This document shows positions 1 through 7,450 of a stretch of 64,000 bases of DNA, in pieces. The notes beneath the pieces were generated by a model, which saw nothing but the letters and a program-made list of their open reading frames with translations, had not been told where the DNA came from and searched no databases. Positions within the stretch are counted from its first letter, which is position 1; every line of letters begins with the position of its first letter. A program made the position numbers and the translations under genes. The stretch is from Streptomyces sp. CG 926. GTDB taxonomy: Bacteria > Actinomycetota > Actinomycetes > Streptomycetales > Streptomycetaceae. Location of the stretch: assembly GCF_003148825.1 (NCBI RefSeq), contig NZ_QGGZ01000005.1:62001-126000 (forward strand), read 5' to 3'.

Positions 1-754
1 CGCGCAGGGTCAGGTTGCCGTCGGCGGTGATGCTCAGTTCCGTCGCGTAGTAACCCGTGTTGTACGTTCCGCTGTTCCAGATGGCCTTGCCGTCGCTCTT
101 GCGGTAGATGACCAGGTTGCCGTCATCCTGGATGAGCATCCAGACGGTGGCGCTCTGGGCCCAGTCGCCGTCGAACCGGTAGCGGTACTCGTGCGTCGCG
201 TCCTTCGCGCACACCTTTGAGGTCCGCTCCCGCGTCATGGCCGACCAGTGCAGCCCGAGGAACTCTCGCTCCTTGCGTCCGATGACCTTGAAGTTGCCGT
301 CCCAGTCCAGCTTCGCCCTGGGCTTGGTATCGGTGTGGTCGCCGTACGTGTCGGTGTGCCAGATGCCGCCGCCCGTCTGGGAGCTGCCGCCCTGCTTGTA
401 GATGACGAAGTTGCCGTCCTCCTGCATGGTGGCGTACGCGCCCGGGTTGCCGTAGGTGGCGCTGTTCCACAGGGGGAGCCTCGGCCCGCCCGGGTTGCCC
501 AGGGCGTACAGCACGAGGTTGCCGTCGGCCTGCATGACCAGCTCGGTCGACTTGGTCGGGCTGGTCAGCTTCTCGCCCGGAGCGAGCCGCTGGCCCATGC
601 TCAGGACCGTTTCGAGCTGGTCGTAGGGCTCGTCGCACTCGGCCATCCCGGGGCGGGTGGCCGGCGCGGCACCGGCCGTGCCCGGGACCAGGCCGGTCAG
701 GGCCGAGGCGGCGAGCAGGGATATGAACGCACTGCGGAGCAGGCGGTTGTGCAT
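1..754 (-). CDS. Secreted two-domain bulb-type lectin, copy A (3' end outside window)
   Basis: The last gene of a five-gene tandem family, cut off by the window start after about 250 codons. It begins with a Sec signal peptide (MHNRLLRSAF, a hydrophobic stretch, then an Ala-rich cleavage region). The mature part shows the bulb-type (monocot mannose-binding) lectin motif QxDxNxVxY in the first domain (LVMQADGNLVLY, then [10 protein letters not shown]) and again at the start of the second (LIQDDGNLVIY). The third repeat of domain one is degenerate. The start ATG at 754 follows a GGGGGAAC ribosome binding site shared by all five copies, and the gene lies 30 bases after copy B. A role in binding mannose-type glycans outside the cell is inferred from the family. 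The sugar, partner and biological role cannot be read from sequence. Confidence 0.85.
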   Translation of the reverse strand, partial: MHNRLLRSAFISLLAASALTGLVPGTAGAAPATRPGMAECDEPYDQLETVLSMGQRLAPGEKLTSPTKSTELVMQADGNLVLYALGNPGGPRLPLWNSATYGNPGAYATMQEDGNFVIYKQGGSSQTGGGIWHTDTYGDHTDTKPRAKLDWDGNFKVIGRKEREFLGLHWSAMTRERTSKVCAKDATHEYRYRFDGDWAQSATVWMLIQDDGNLVIYRKSDGKAIWNSGTYNTGYYATELSITADGNLTLR

Positions 755-784
755 GAGTGGTTCCCCCGTGATTCGTTTCGTCGG

Positions 785-1684
785 TCAGATCTTGTTGTAG
801 GTTCCGGTGTTCCAGAGGGCGCCGCCCTTGCCGGGGCCGCCGTCCTTCGCGTAGACGACGAAGTTGCCGTCGTCCTGGAGCAGGGCGTAAGCGCCCCGGT
901 TGTTCTCGGTACCGGTGTGCCACGCCCACGCGTACGTGTAGTACTGGCGCAGGCCCACGTCGCCGTTCACTTCCACCTGCAGGATCACGGGCTTGTCCGA
1001 GCCGTACGACGCGCTGTTCCAGATGGCCGCGCCGTCCCGCTTGCGGTACATGACGAGGTTGCGGTCCTCCTGGAGCACGAGGTAGACGGAGGCCGACTGC
1101 GCGAAGGAGCCCTCGAGCCAGTCCCGGTACGGTGCCCCGGGGCCGGGCGTGCACAGCATCGGGGACTCCTCGTGGGTCATGGAGGACCATTTCACCCAGG
1201 CCCCTTCGTTGCCCCACACGGTGAACTCGCCGTCGGCCTCCAGACGGGCCTTCGCCTGCGCGGTCCCCCAGGTCTTGGTGGCCCACAGGGCGCCGCCCCT
1301 GTCGGGGCCGCCGTCCTTCGTGTAGACGACGAAGTTGCCGTCCTCCTGCATCAGGGCGTATGCGCCCGGGTTGCCGTACGTACCGCTGTTCCACAGCGGG
1401 TGGCGGGTGCCCGTGCCCGAGGGGTCCTGGACGTAGAGCACCAGGTTCCCGTCGGCCTGCATCACCAGGGCGGTGGTCTTGCGGCTGCTGACCAGGCTCT
1501 GGCCGGACTCCAGGCGCTTGCCGGTGTCCAGGTAGCGGACGCTGAGCGTGTCGTTGTACGGAAGGTCGCACGCGACCGGCTCGGCGGCCGGGGCGGCGGT
1601 CGCGGCCGGAGCCACGGCCCCCGCCAGGGCGGCTGCGGCGAGCAGCGTGGTCAGGGCTGCGCGGCCGGTAAGGCGTTTGTGCAT
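785..1684 (-). CDS. Secreted two-domain bulb-type lectin, copy B
   Basis: A 299-residue protein with a signal peptide (about residues 1-31, Ala-rich) and two bulb-type lectin domains. Intact QxDxNxVxY sugar-binding motifs lie at residues 76-84, 113-121, 205-213 and 270-278. The third repeat of domain one (LEADGEFTVWG) and the middle repeat of domain two (near residues 234-246) have lost the motif. Cys39 and Cys178 are at the positions conserved across the family and may form a disulfide. It ends with the family signature GALWNTGTYNKI. This is the most diverged copy: it has no KQGG loop, and the 110-base gap before it holds a hairpin. The start at 1684 follows a GGGGGAAC site. The predicted role is extracellular glycan binding; the ligand is unknown. 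Confidence 0.88.
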   Translation of the reverse strand: MHKRLTGRAALTTLLAAAALAGAVAPAATAAPAAEPVACDLPYNDTLSVRYLDTGKRLESGQSLVSSRKTTALVMQADGNLVLYVQDPSGTGTRHPLWNSGTYGNPGAYALMQEDGNFVVYTKDGGPDRGGALWATKTWGTAQAKARLEADGEFTVWGNEGAWVKWSSMTHEESPMLCTPGPGAPYRDWLEGSFAQSASVYLVLQEDRNLVMYRKRDGAAIWNSASYGSDKPVILQVEVNGDVGLRQYYTYAWAWHTGTENNRGAYALLQDDGNFVVYAKDGGPGKGGALWNTGTYNKI

Positions 1685-1732
1685 GGTGTTGTTCCCCCTT
1701 GAACGGCCCCGGATCGCGGGGCCGGTGAGCGC

Positions 1733-1773
1733 GGTGGGGGGTACGGACGGGTCCTGCCGCCCGTACCCCCACC
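1733..1773 (-). terminator. Hairpin between lectin copies C and B
   Basis: An inverted repeat with arms around GGTGGGGG-TACGG and CCGTA-CCCCCACC lies in the 110-base gap after copy C. There is no clear T-run. It may attenuate transcription into copies B and A or protect the upstream message from decay. Confidence 0.45.
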
Positions 1774-1794
1774 AGGACGGTTCTCGTCCGTCGG

Positions 1795-2667
1795 TCACAT
1801 CTTGTTGTAGGTGCCGCTGTTCCAGAGGGCGCCGCCCTTGCCGGGGCCGCCGCTCTTCTTGTAGACGACGAAGTTGCCGTCGTCCTGGAGCAGGCCGTAG
1901 GCGTCCGAGTTGCCCCCGGTGCCGGTGCGCCAGCGGACCGTCTGGTTCGGGCCGTTCTCGTGCAGGGTCAGGTCGCCGTTGTCGCCCATCTCCAGGTTCA
2001 GGCCGTTGCGGTTGCCCCAGGTGCCGCTGCTCCAGATGGCCTTGCCGTCCCGCTTGCGGTACATGACGAGGTTGTTGTCGTGCTGGAGCACCAGCCAGGC
2101 GTTCGCGGACTGGGCCCAGTTGCCCCGGATCCAGGAGGCGTCGGTCGAGCACACCTTGTTGGGCTGCTCGCTGGTCTCGGTCGACCAGTACCAGTCCTCG
2201 CTGCGGCCGCTGACGCTGAACTCGCCGTTGTCCCTGATGGAGGCACGGATGTAGGAGTTGGCCCGGTCGCCGTAGGTCGCGGTGTGCCAGACGCCGCCGC
2301 CCGTCTGGGGGCCGCCGCCCTGCTTGTAGATGACGAAGTTGCCGTCCTCCTGCATCAGGGCGTAGGCCCCGGGGTTGCCGTACGTGCCGCTGTACCACAG
2401 GGGGAGCTTGGGCCCGCCGGGGTAGGTGGTCGCGTACACGACGAGGTTGCCGTCGGACTGCATGACCAGCTCGGGCTTGCCGGGCGTGGGGACCAGGCTC
2501 TGGCCGGACTCGAGGCGCTGGCCGGGCCGCAGGTCCGAGCTGTAGCCGCCCTCGCTGGACCGGCACTGGCCGGGTACGACGGCCGACGCCGTGGCCGGGG
2601 CCAGGGCGGTGACGGCGCAGGCGGCGAGTACGGGCACGAGTGCTCTGCGGAGTGCGTGGATGCGCAT
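1795..2667 (-). CDS. Secreted two-domain bulb-type lectin, copy C
   Basis: A 290-residue protein with a signal peptide (MRIHALRRAL, a hydrophobic core, then ATASA near residues 25-29). Intact QxDxNxVxY motifs are at residues 70-78, 106-114, 195-203 and 261-269. The two remaining repeats (IRDNGEFSVSG and LEMGDNGDLTLHE) are degenerate. Cys35 and Cys173 match the pair conserved in the other copies; an additional Cys17 lies in the signal peptide. The family end [12 protein letters not shown] is present. The start at 2667 follows the shared GGGGGAAC site, 35 bases after copy D ends, so co-transcription with D is likely. Two beta-prism lectin domains in tandem is also the architecture of lectin-like bacteriocins, but those usually lack a Sec signal. 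The function here is not established. Confidence 0.88.
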   Translation of the reverse strand: MRIHALRRALVPVLAACAVTALAPATASAVVPGQCRSSEGGYSSDLRPGQRLESGQSLVPTPGKPELVMQSDGNLVVYATTYPGGPKLPLWYSGTYGNPGAYALMQEDGNFVIYKQGGGPQTGGGVWHTATYGDRANSYIRASIRDNGEFSVSGRSEDWYWSTETSEQPNKVCSTDASWIRGNWAQSANAWLVLQHDNNLVMYRKRDGKAIWSSGTWGNRNGLNLEMGDNGDLTLHENGPNQTVRWRTGTGGNSDAYGLLQDDGNFVVYKKSGGPGKGGALWNSGTYNKM

Positions 2668-2702
2668 GTGGTGGTTCCCCCCATGGTGGTGCGCCATGTC
2701 GG

Positions 2703-3614
2703 TCAGATCTTGTTGTAGGTGCCGCTGTTCCAGAGGGCGCCGCCCTTGCCGGGGCCGCCGGTCTTCTTGTAGACGACGAAGTTGCCGTCGTCCTGGAGCA
2801 GGGCCCAGGCGTCCGGGTTTCCGCCCGTGTAGGTGCGCCAGCGGACCGCGCCGTCGTTGTTGAGGCTGGCGTTGGCGATCGTCAGGTCGCCGCGGTCCTT
2901 GTAGAGCATCTGCAGGGTCACCCGCTGGCTGCCGCCGTAGGTGCCGCTGTTCCAGATGGCCTTGCCGTCGCGCTTGCGGTACATGACGAGGTTGTTGTCC
3001 TGCTGGAGGACCAGCCAGACGGTGGCCGACTGGGCCCAGTTCCCCGACCCCCAGGCGTACCCGGCCCCCTCGAAGTCCGAGCAGAGCTGGTTCTGGCGCT
3101 CCACGGTCCGGCTCGTCCACCGCTGGCCGGCGGCGCTGTTGCCGCGGCCGTCGACGGCGAACTCACCCCCGACGAGGTAGGCCTTGGGCCGCCAGTCGGT
3201 CCGGGTGCCGTAGGTCGCGGTGTGCCAGATGCCGCCGCCGGTCTGGGGGCCGCCGCCCTGCTTGTAGATGACGAAGTTGCCGTCCTCCTGCATCAGGGCG
3301 TAGGCGCCGGGGTTGCCGTACGTGCCGCTGTTCCACAGCGGGAGGTCATAGCCGCCGGGGTTGCCGAGGGCGTAGAGCACCAGGTTGCCGTCGGGCTGCA
3401 TGACCAGCTCGGTCCGGCTCACCTTGTCCGCCAGGCGGGCGCCCGACTCCAGGCGCTGGCCGGGACCGATCTCCGCGATCACACCCCCCGTGGAGTTGCG
3501 GCACTCGCCGGGGCCGGCCGCCGCGGCCGGGGTGGCCATCGCCGGGACCAGGGCGGTCACGGCGGAGGCGGCGAGCAGGGCGACGAACGTTCTGCGGAGC
3601 GCATGGGTGCGCAT
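2703..3614 (-). CDS. Secreted two-domain bulb-type lectin, copy D
   Basis: A 303-residue protein whose signal peptide ([22 protein letters not shown]) is nearly identical to that of copy E. QxDxNxVxY motifs are at residues 73-81, 109-117, 204-212 and 274-282. The repeats around LVGGEFAVDG and MLYKDRGDLTIA are degenerate. Cys38 and Cys178 are conserved. It shares with copies A and C a KQGG loop in the second repeat, where B and E have KDGG, which suggests conversion or unequal exchange between copies. The start at 3614 follows GGGGGAAC. It lies 68 bases after copy E, across a short triplicated spacer. Extracellular mannose-type glycan binding is predicted from the family. Confidence 0.88.
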   Translation of the reverse strand: MRTHALRRTFVALLAASAVTALVPAMATPAAAAGPGECRNSTGGVIAEIGPGQRLESGARLADKVSRTELVMQPDGNLVLYALGNPGGYDLPLWNSGTYGNPGAYALMQEDGNFVIYKQGGGPQTGGGIWHTATYGTRTDWRPKAYLVGGEFAVDGRGNSAAGQRWTSRTVERQNQLCSDFEGAGYAWGSGNWAQSATVWLVLQQDNNLVMYRKRDGKAIWNSGTYGGSQRVTLQMLYKDRGDLTIANASLNNDGAVRWRTYTGGNPDAWALLQDDGNFVVYKKTGGPGKGGALWNSGTYNKI

Positions 3615-3651
3615 GGTGTGGTTCCCCCCAGGGTTCTTCAGGTTCATCAGG

Positions 3652-3678
3652 CTGGACAGGCCGGACAGGCCGGACAGG
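3652..3678. repeat. Three 9-bp direct repeats in lectin spacer
   Basis: The unit (c/t)CGGACAGG with variants occurs three times end to end in the 68-base spacer between copies E and D. It is probably slippage in a non-coding spacer. Confidence 0.7.
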
Positions 3679-3682
3679 TGGA

Positions 3683-4591
3683 TCAGATCTTGTTGTAGGT
3701 GCCGCTGTTCCAGAGGGCGCCGCCCTTGTCGGGGCCGCCGTCCTTCTTGTAGACGACGAGGTTGCCGTCGTCCTGGAGGAGGGCGTAGGCGCCGTCGTTG
3801 CCGGCCGTGCCGGTCCGCCAGCGCGTCGCGAAGTACGGGCCGTAGTCGCGCACGATCAGGTCGCCGCTCCGCAGCATCTCCAGGTACACGCGACCGTTGT
3901 CGGCTGCGGAGGTGTGCCAGGTGCCGCTGCTCCAGATGGCCTTGCCGTCGCGCTTGCGGTACATGACGAGGTTGTTGTCGTTCTGGAGCACCAGCCACAC
4001 GGAGGCGGACTCGGCCCAGCCACCCTGGTCCCAGTGCGGCTGCTGACCGCTCGGCGGGTTCGCGCACAGCTTCGCGTGCCGCTTCGTGGTGCCGCTGTCC
4101 CACGAGATGCGGTTGTTGCCGGTGCCGCGGCCGGTCACCCACAGCTGGCCGGAGTCGGAGAACCAGGCGCGGACGCTCGTGTCGGTCCGGTCACCGTAGG
4201 TGCCGCTGTTCCAGAGGGCGCCGCCCTTGTCGGGGCCGCCGTCCTTCTTGTAGACGACGAAGTTGCCGTCCTCCTGCATCAGGGCGTACGCGCCCGGGTT
4301 GCCGTACGTGCCGGTGCTCCACAGCGCGAGGCCGGGCCCACCGGGGAGGCCGACCGCGTAGATGACGAGGTTGCCGTCCTCCTGCATGACGAACTCGGGC
4401 TTGAGCGGCGTGGGGACCACGCGGGTGCCCGGGGCGAGGCGCTGGCCGGGGGCGAGGAACGTGCTGTCGCCGGCGGTGAAGTTGTCGCATTCGGTGGGGT
4501 CGGAGGCCGATGCCGTCGCCGGGACCAGGGCGGTCAGGGCGGAGGCGGCGAGCAGGGCGACGAACGTTCTGCGGAGCGCATGGGTGCGCAT
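3683..4591 (-). CDS. Secreted two-domain bulb-type lectin, copy E (first of array)
   Basis: A 302-residue protein, first in transcription order. The signal peptide spans about residues 1-30 ([27 protein letters not shown]). QxDxNxVxY motifs are at residues 70-78, 106-114, 203-211 and 273-281; degenerate repeats lie near residues 144-154 and 237-248. Cys35 and Cys176 are the conserved pair. Each domain closes with a (G)GALWNSGTY motif, supporting two full beta-prism domains. The start at 4591 is set by GGGGGAACCACACC directly upstream. A promoter-like sequence lies 61 bases further upstream, and no other promoter is evident inside the array, so E to A may be one operon. Binding to cell-surface or plant/fungal mannans is possible, but the target is unknown. 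Confidence 0.88.
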   Translation of the reverse strand: MRTHALRRTFVALLAASALTALVPATASASDPTECDNFTAGDSTFLAPGQRLAPGTRVVPTPLKPEFVMQEDGNLVIYAVGLPGGPGLALWSTGTYGNPGAYALMQEDGNFVVYKKDGGPDKGGALWNSGTYGDRTDTSVRAWFSDSGQLWVTGRGTGNNRISWDSGTTKRHAKLCANPPSGQQPHWDQGGWAESASVWLVLQNDNNLVMYRKRDGKAIWSSGTWHTSAADNGRVYLEMLRSGDLIVRDYGPYFATRWRTGTAGNDGAYALLQDDGNLVVYKKDGGPDKGGALWNSGTYNKI

Positions 4592-4651
4592 GGTGTGGTT
4601 CCCCCCAGGGAGCGAGTGCCTGGCCGGAAACGGCTGGGCATGCGTGATCCC

Positions 4652-4682
4652 TTTCTACCCTGCCGACCCGGGACCGGTTCAA
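4652..4682 (-). promoter_or_regulatory. Putative promoter of the lectin array
   Basis: On the minus strand a TTGAAC hexamer (4677-4682) is followed after 18-19 bases by GTAGAA/TAGAAA (4652-4658), close to the vegetative pattern of Streptomyces though with long spacing. It precedes copy E. Confidence 0.4.
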
Positions 4683-4740
4683 CTGGTATATGCCTTGCCC
4701 CGCCGCATCCGGGCATGCGTGAGGGTCGACCGGTGGCCTG

Positions 4741-4839
4741 AAGGAACGAGTTGACCTCGATCGTCCCGGTACGGCCCGGGCCGACGCCGATCGCGGAGAT
4801 CGGGGCGTCCGACATCTCCTCGAGGGCCTTCACGTACGT
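4741..4839 (-). pseudogene. purA C-terminal fragment
   Basis: About 33 codons read [23 protein letters not shown], then TIEVNSFL, which matches the C-terminus of adenylosuccinate synthetase as I know it from actinomycetes ([19 protein letters not shown]...TIEINSFL). There is no upstream PurA sequence: the reading frame passes straight into the neighbouring metallopeptidase debris. The normal terminal Leu is followed by further codons rather than a stop. It is therefore a relic of a second purA copy or of a recombination at a purA 3' end. It cannot encode an enzyme. Confidence 0.7.
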
Positions 4840-4874
4840 CGCGGTCGATGCGGCGCAGGTTCAGGGACATCCGG

Positions 4875-5165
4875 GCTCCCCCACCGGTGCCGCTGGTCTC
4901 GCACCCGCACGGCGGGCTCGGGGACGCCCATGCGGGCCGCCCAGGGCTGGAGCCTGCCGCGCATCCGGCGCCGGCCCGCGTGGACGTACCGGTCGGCGAG
5001 CGCCGCACGGGCACGCTCGGGGTCTGCGGCAGTGGAGCGGTCCATACGCAAGCGTCCTGTCACGAGCCGCACCGGCATGGCCTCCCCGTCCCCGTCCGGT
5101 ACTCCGTCGTCGACGACCAGGAGGCGCTGGTCCCGCCCCAGGTAGCGGTGGATCTCACCGTTCCG
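4875..5165 (-). pseudogene. YgjP-like (DUF45) metallopeptidase fragment
   Basis: About 97 codons read like the N-terminal half of the YgjP/DUF45 family, whose genes often lie beside type I restriction genes: RLVTGRLRMDR, then RARAALADRY, then PWAARMGVPEPAVRVRDQ and HRWGS. In the family the next part carries the HExxH zinc site, which is missing here. After WGS the frame diverges; LNLRR appears in another frame, consistent with a frameshift. Upstream it is fused in frame to an HsdR-like piece with no start of its own. It is a broken remnant. Confidence 0.6.
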
Positions 5166-5231
5166 AAGACACTCGACGACGACGAGCGGAATGCCGTTCA
5201 CGAACAGCACGAGGTCGAGCACGGCCGGACG
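5166..5231 (-). pseudogene. HsdR N-terminal motif fragment
   Basis: About 22 codons read RPAVLDLVLFVNGIPLVVVECL, strongly recalling the HsdR N-terminal nuclease strand of type I restriction enzymes (DLVLFVNGLPLVVIE-K). The catalytic Lys after the Glu-Cys pair is Leu here, and nothing else of HsdR is present. It is a deletion scar of a restriction-modification island. Confidence 0.6.
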
Positions 5232-5240
5232 GCCGTCGGC

Positions 5241-5278
5241 GGCCTTGTGCTCCTGGCCATGGCCGGGAGCACAAGGCC
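5241..5278. repeat. Perfect 13-bp inverted repeat (fold-back)
   Basis: Arms GGCCTTGTGCTCC (5241-5253) and GGAGCACAAGGCC (5266-5278) enclose 12 bases that are themselves nearly palindromic. It has no T-run and lies just upstream of the HsdR scar. It could be a template-switch product or a cruciform. Confidence 0.8.
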
Positions 5279-5551
5279 AAGGGGCTCGTTCTGCAGGTCA
5301 GGGGGCGCCATCGGAGCCGTCGCCCGCGACACGCCACGTAGTTCGCACGCTGGGACAGAGAGAGGAGCTCCGGGCCGGATACGAGGAAACCTCCAGGAAA
5401 ACCGGACACCCCGGAATGCGCGGGACGGCCATCCGGGTTGCACTCCTTGCAGGGCGTCTTCCGCGCCCTCGCCGTCATGCCTTCCGGCATGTCGTTCGTC
5501 ATGCCGTCCGAGCGTCGGGCGCGCGCCGTCCGAGCCGAGAGGACTGGTCCC

Positions 5552-6922
5552 TTGAGCCAGTACGTGTCCCGCCTCAGTGGCCGCCTCGCCGCCGCCCGTG
5601 CCACCCGGCACGAGCCGCCCCGACTGCGCCTGCCTGCCGTCGGCCACCACCGCAAGCCCCGCCGCGTGGCCATGCTGAGCGTGCACACCTCACCGCTGCA
5701 CCAGCCCGGCACCGGCGACGCGGGGGGCATGAACGTCTACATCGTGGAGCTGGCCAAGCGGCTCGCCGCGATCAACATCGAGGTCGAGATCTTCACCCGG
5801 GCCACCACCGGCGGCCTGCCGCCCGTGGTCGACCTGGCCCCCGGCGTCCTCGTACGGCACGTGGACGCGGGCCCCTACGAAGGTCTCGCCAAGGAGGAGC
5901 TCCCGGCCCAGCTGTGCGCCTTCACCCACGGCGTGATGCAGGCCTGGGCCGGCCACCGCCCCGGCTACTACGACCTCGTCCACTCGCACTACTGGCTTTC
6001 CGGCCATGTGGGCTGGCTCGCCGCCGAACGCTGGGGCGTCCCGCTCGTGCACGCCATGCACACCATGGCGAAGGTCAAGAACGCGGCGCTGGCCGAGGGG
6101 GACACGCCCGAGCCCGCCGCCCGCGTCATAGGCGAGACGCAGATCGTGGCCGCCGCCGACCGGCTCATCGCGAACACCGCCGAGGAGGCCGACGAGCTCG
6201 TGCGGTACTACGAGGCCGACCCCGCCAAGGTGGCCGTCGTCCACCCCGGCGTGAACCTCGATCGCTTCACGGTCGGCGACGGCAGGGCGGCCGCCCGCGC
6301 CCGCCTCGGCCTCCCGCAGGACGCCGTCATTCCCCTGTTCGCCGGGCGGATCCAGCCGCTGAAGGCCCCCGACATCCTGCTGCGCGCCGTGGCCGTCATG
6401 GTCGACCAGGACCCCTCGCTGCGCCGCCGGCTCTTCGTCCCCGTCGTCGGCGGGCCCAGCGGCAGCGGCCTCGCCAAGCCGGAGGGCCTGCAGAAGCTCG
6501 CCGCGAAGCTCGGTATCGCCGACCTCGTCCACTTCCACCCGCCGGTCGCGCAGGACGGGCTCGCGGACTGGTTCCGGGCGGCGTCCGTGCTGGTCATGCC
6601 CTCCTACAGCGAGTCCTTCGGGCTCGTCGCCATAGAGGCCCAGGCCGCCGGCACGCCGGTGCTCGCCGCCGAGGTCGGCGGTCTGCCCGTCGCCGTCGAC
6701 GACGGGGTCACCGGGCTCCTCGTACCCGGGCACGACCCGGTGGACTACGCGCGGGAGCTGCGGCGCTTCGTCGACGAGCCGGCGCTCGCCGACCGGATGG
6801 GCGCCCAGGCGGCGCGTCACGCGCAGTTCTTCGGCTGGGACACCGCGGCGAGCGGCACGGCCGAGGTCTACACCGCGGCCATGCATGATCATCGTCGTCG
6901 CGTACGCTCCCACCATGGCTGA
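5552..6922 (+). CDS. mshA: D-inositol-3-phosphate glycosyltransferase MshA
   Basis: First step of mycothiol synthesis: transfer of N-acetylglucosamine from UDP-GlcNAc to 1D-myo-inositol 3-phosphate in the cytoplasm. At 456 residues with a GT4/GT-B fold it has the expected length. The N-terminal [20 protein letters not shown] stretch is the MshA donor/acceptor region, and the C-terminal [19 protein letters not shown] contains the glycosyltransferase EX7E-type motif. A TTG start at 5552 is chosen because a GAGAGGA site sits 8 bases upstream and MSQYVSRL matches known Streptomyces MshA N-termini; upstream in-frame codons do not look coding. The stop overlaps the next gene by 8 bases, implying translational coupling. 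Confidence 0.93.
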   Translation: MSQYVSRLSGRLAAARATRHEPPRLRLPAVGHHRKPRRVAMLSVHTSPLHQPGTGDAGGMNVYIVELAKRLAAINIEVEIFTRATTGGLPPVVDLAPGVLVRHVDAGPYEGLAKEELPAQLCAFTHGVMQAWAGHRPGYYDLVHSHYWLSGHVGWLAAERWGVPLVHAMHTMAKVKNAALAEGDTPEPAARVIGETQIVAAADRLIANTAEEADELVRYYEADPAKVAVVHPGVNLDRFTVGDGRAAARARLGLPQDAVIPLFAGRIQPLKAPDILLRAVAVMVDQDPSLRRRLFVPVVGGPSGSGLAKPEGLQKLAAKLGIADLVHFHPPVAQDGLADWFRAASVLVMPSYSESFGLVAIEAQAAGTPVLAAEVGGLPVAVDDGVTGLLVPGHDPVDYARELRRFVDEPALADRMGAQAARHAQFFGWDTAASGTAEVYTAAMHDHRRRVRSHHG

Positions 6923-7400
6923 CACCGCCGAGATCATCGAGAGCGCGCTCACCGGCGCGGAGCTGAGCTGGGAGAGCCCCGAGCCGGGGTCCTACGTCGT
7001 CCAGCTCCCCGGGACCCGCAAGCTGAGCACCACCTGCTCGCTCAAGGTCGGCCGGCACTCGCTGTCGGTCAACGCCTTCGTGATCCGGCACCCCGACGAG
7101 AACGAGGCGGGCGTCCACCGCTGGCTGCTGGAGCGCAACCTCAAGCTGTACGGCATGGCGTACGCGGTGGACCGCCTCGGCGACATCTACCTGACGGCCC
7201 GGCTCCCGCTGTCGGTCGTCGACCCGGAGGAACTGGACCGGCTGCTCGGCACGGTCCTGGAGGCGGCGGACGGCTCCTTCAACACCCTGCTGGAGCTGGG
7301 CTTCGCGAGCGCGATCCGGCGCGAGTACGAGTGGCGGGTCTCGCGCGGCGAGCCGACCTTCAACCTCGACGCGTTCAAGCACCTGACGCGTCCCTCGTAG
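6915..7400 (+). CDS. YbjN-domain protein
   Basis: A 161-residue protein with the YbjN fold, which resembles type III secretion chaperones: [16 protein letters not shown] near the start, then [20 protein letters not shown] and a C-terminal helix around [19 protein letters not shown]. The ATG at 6915 overlaps the mshA stop by 8 bases. In Streptomyces a YbjN gene commonly follows mshA, so a link to redox or stress physiology is plausible, but no reaction is known. It has no signal peptide or membrane span and is predicted cytoplasmic. Confidence 0.85.
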   Translation: MADTAEIIESALTGAELSWESPEPGSYVVQLPGTRKLSTTCSLKVGRHSLSVNAFVIRHPDENEAGVHRWLLERNLKLYGMAYAVDRLGDIYLTARLPLSVVDPEELDRLLGTVLEAADGSFNTLLELGFASAIRREYEWRVSRGEPTFNLDAFKHLTRPS

Positions 7401-7450
7401 GCCCACCGGCGCACCCCGCACGGGAGGCGCGGGTCCGGCGGGCCCGGTGG

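Larger units (their letters stand above)
4592..5551. other. Intergenic region carrying gene debris
   Basis: No intact gene is seen between the lectin array and mshA. The region holds the lectin promoter, a purA-like fragment, a YgjP-like fragment fused to an HsdR-like fragment, and a perfect fold-back, each listed separately. From about 5279 to the mshA ribosome binding site nothing recognisable was found. Confidence 0.7.

Noticed and set aside
2703..4142. A longer lectin reading with about 176 extra N-terminal residues
   Set aside because: The extension runs through copy E in the wrong frame and has no lectin motifs. The signal peptide and ribosome binding site at 3614 define the true start.
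5191..6888. A 565-codon open frame over mshA in another frame
   Set aside because: It is rich in Arg, Pro and Gly without motifs, and it overlaps the clear MshA glycosyltransferase. It is a GC-driven shadow.
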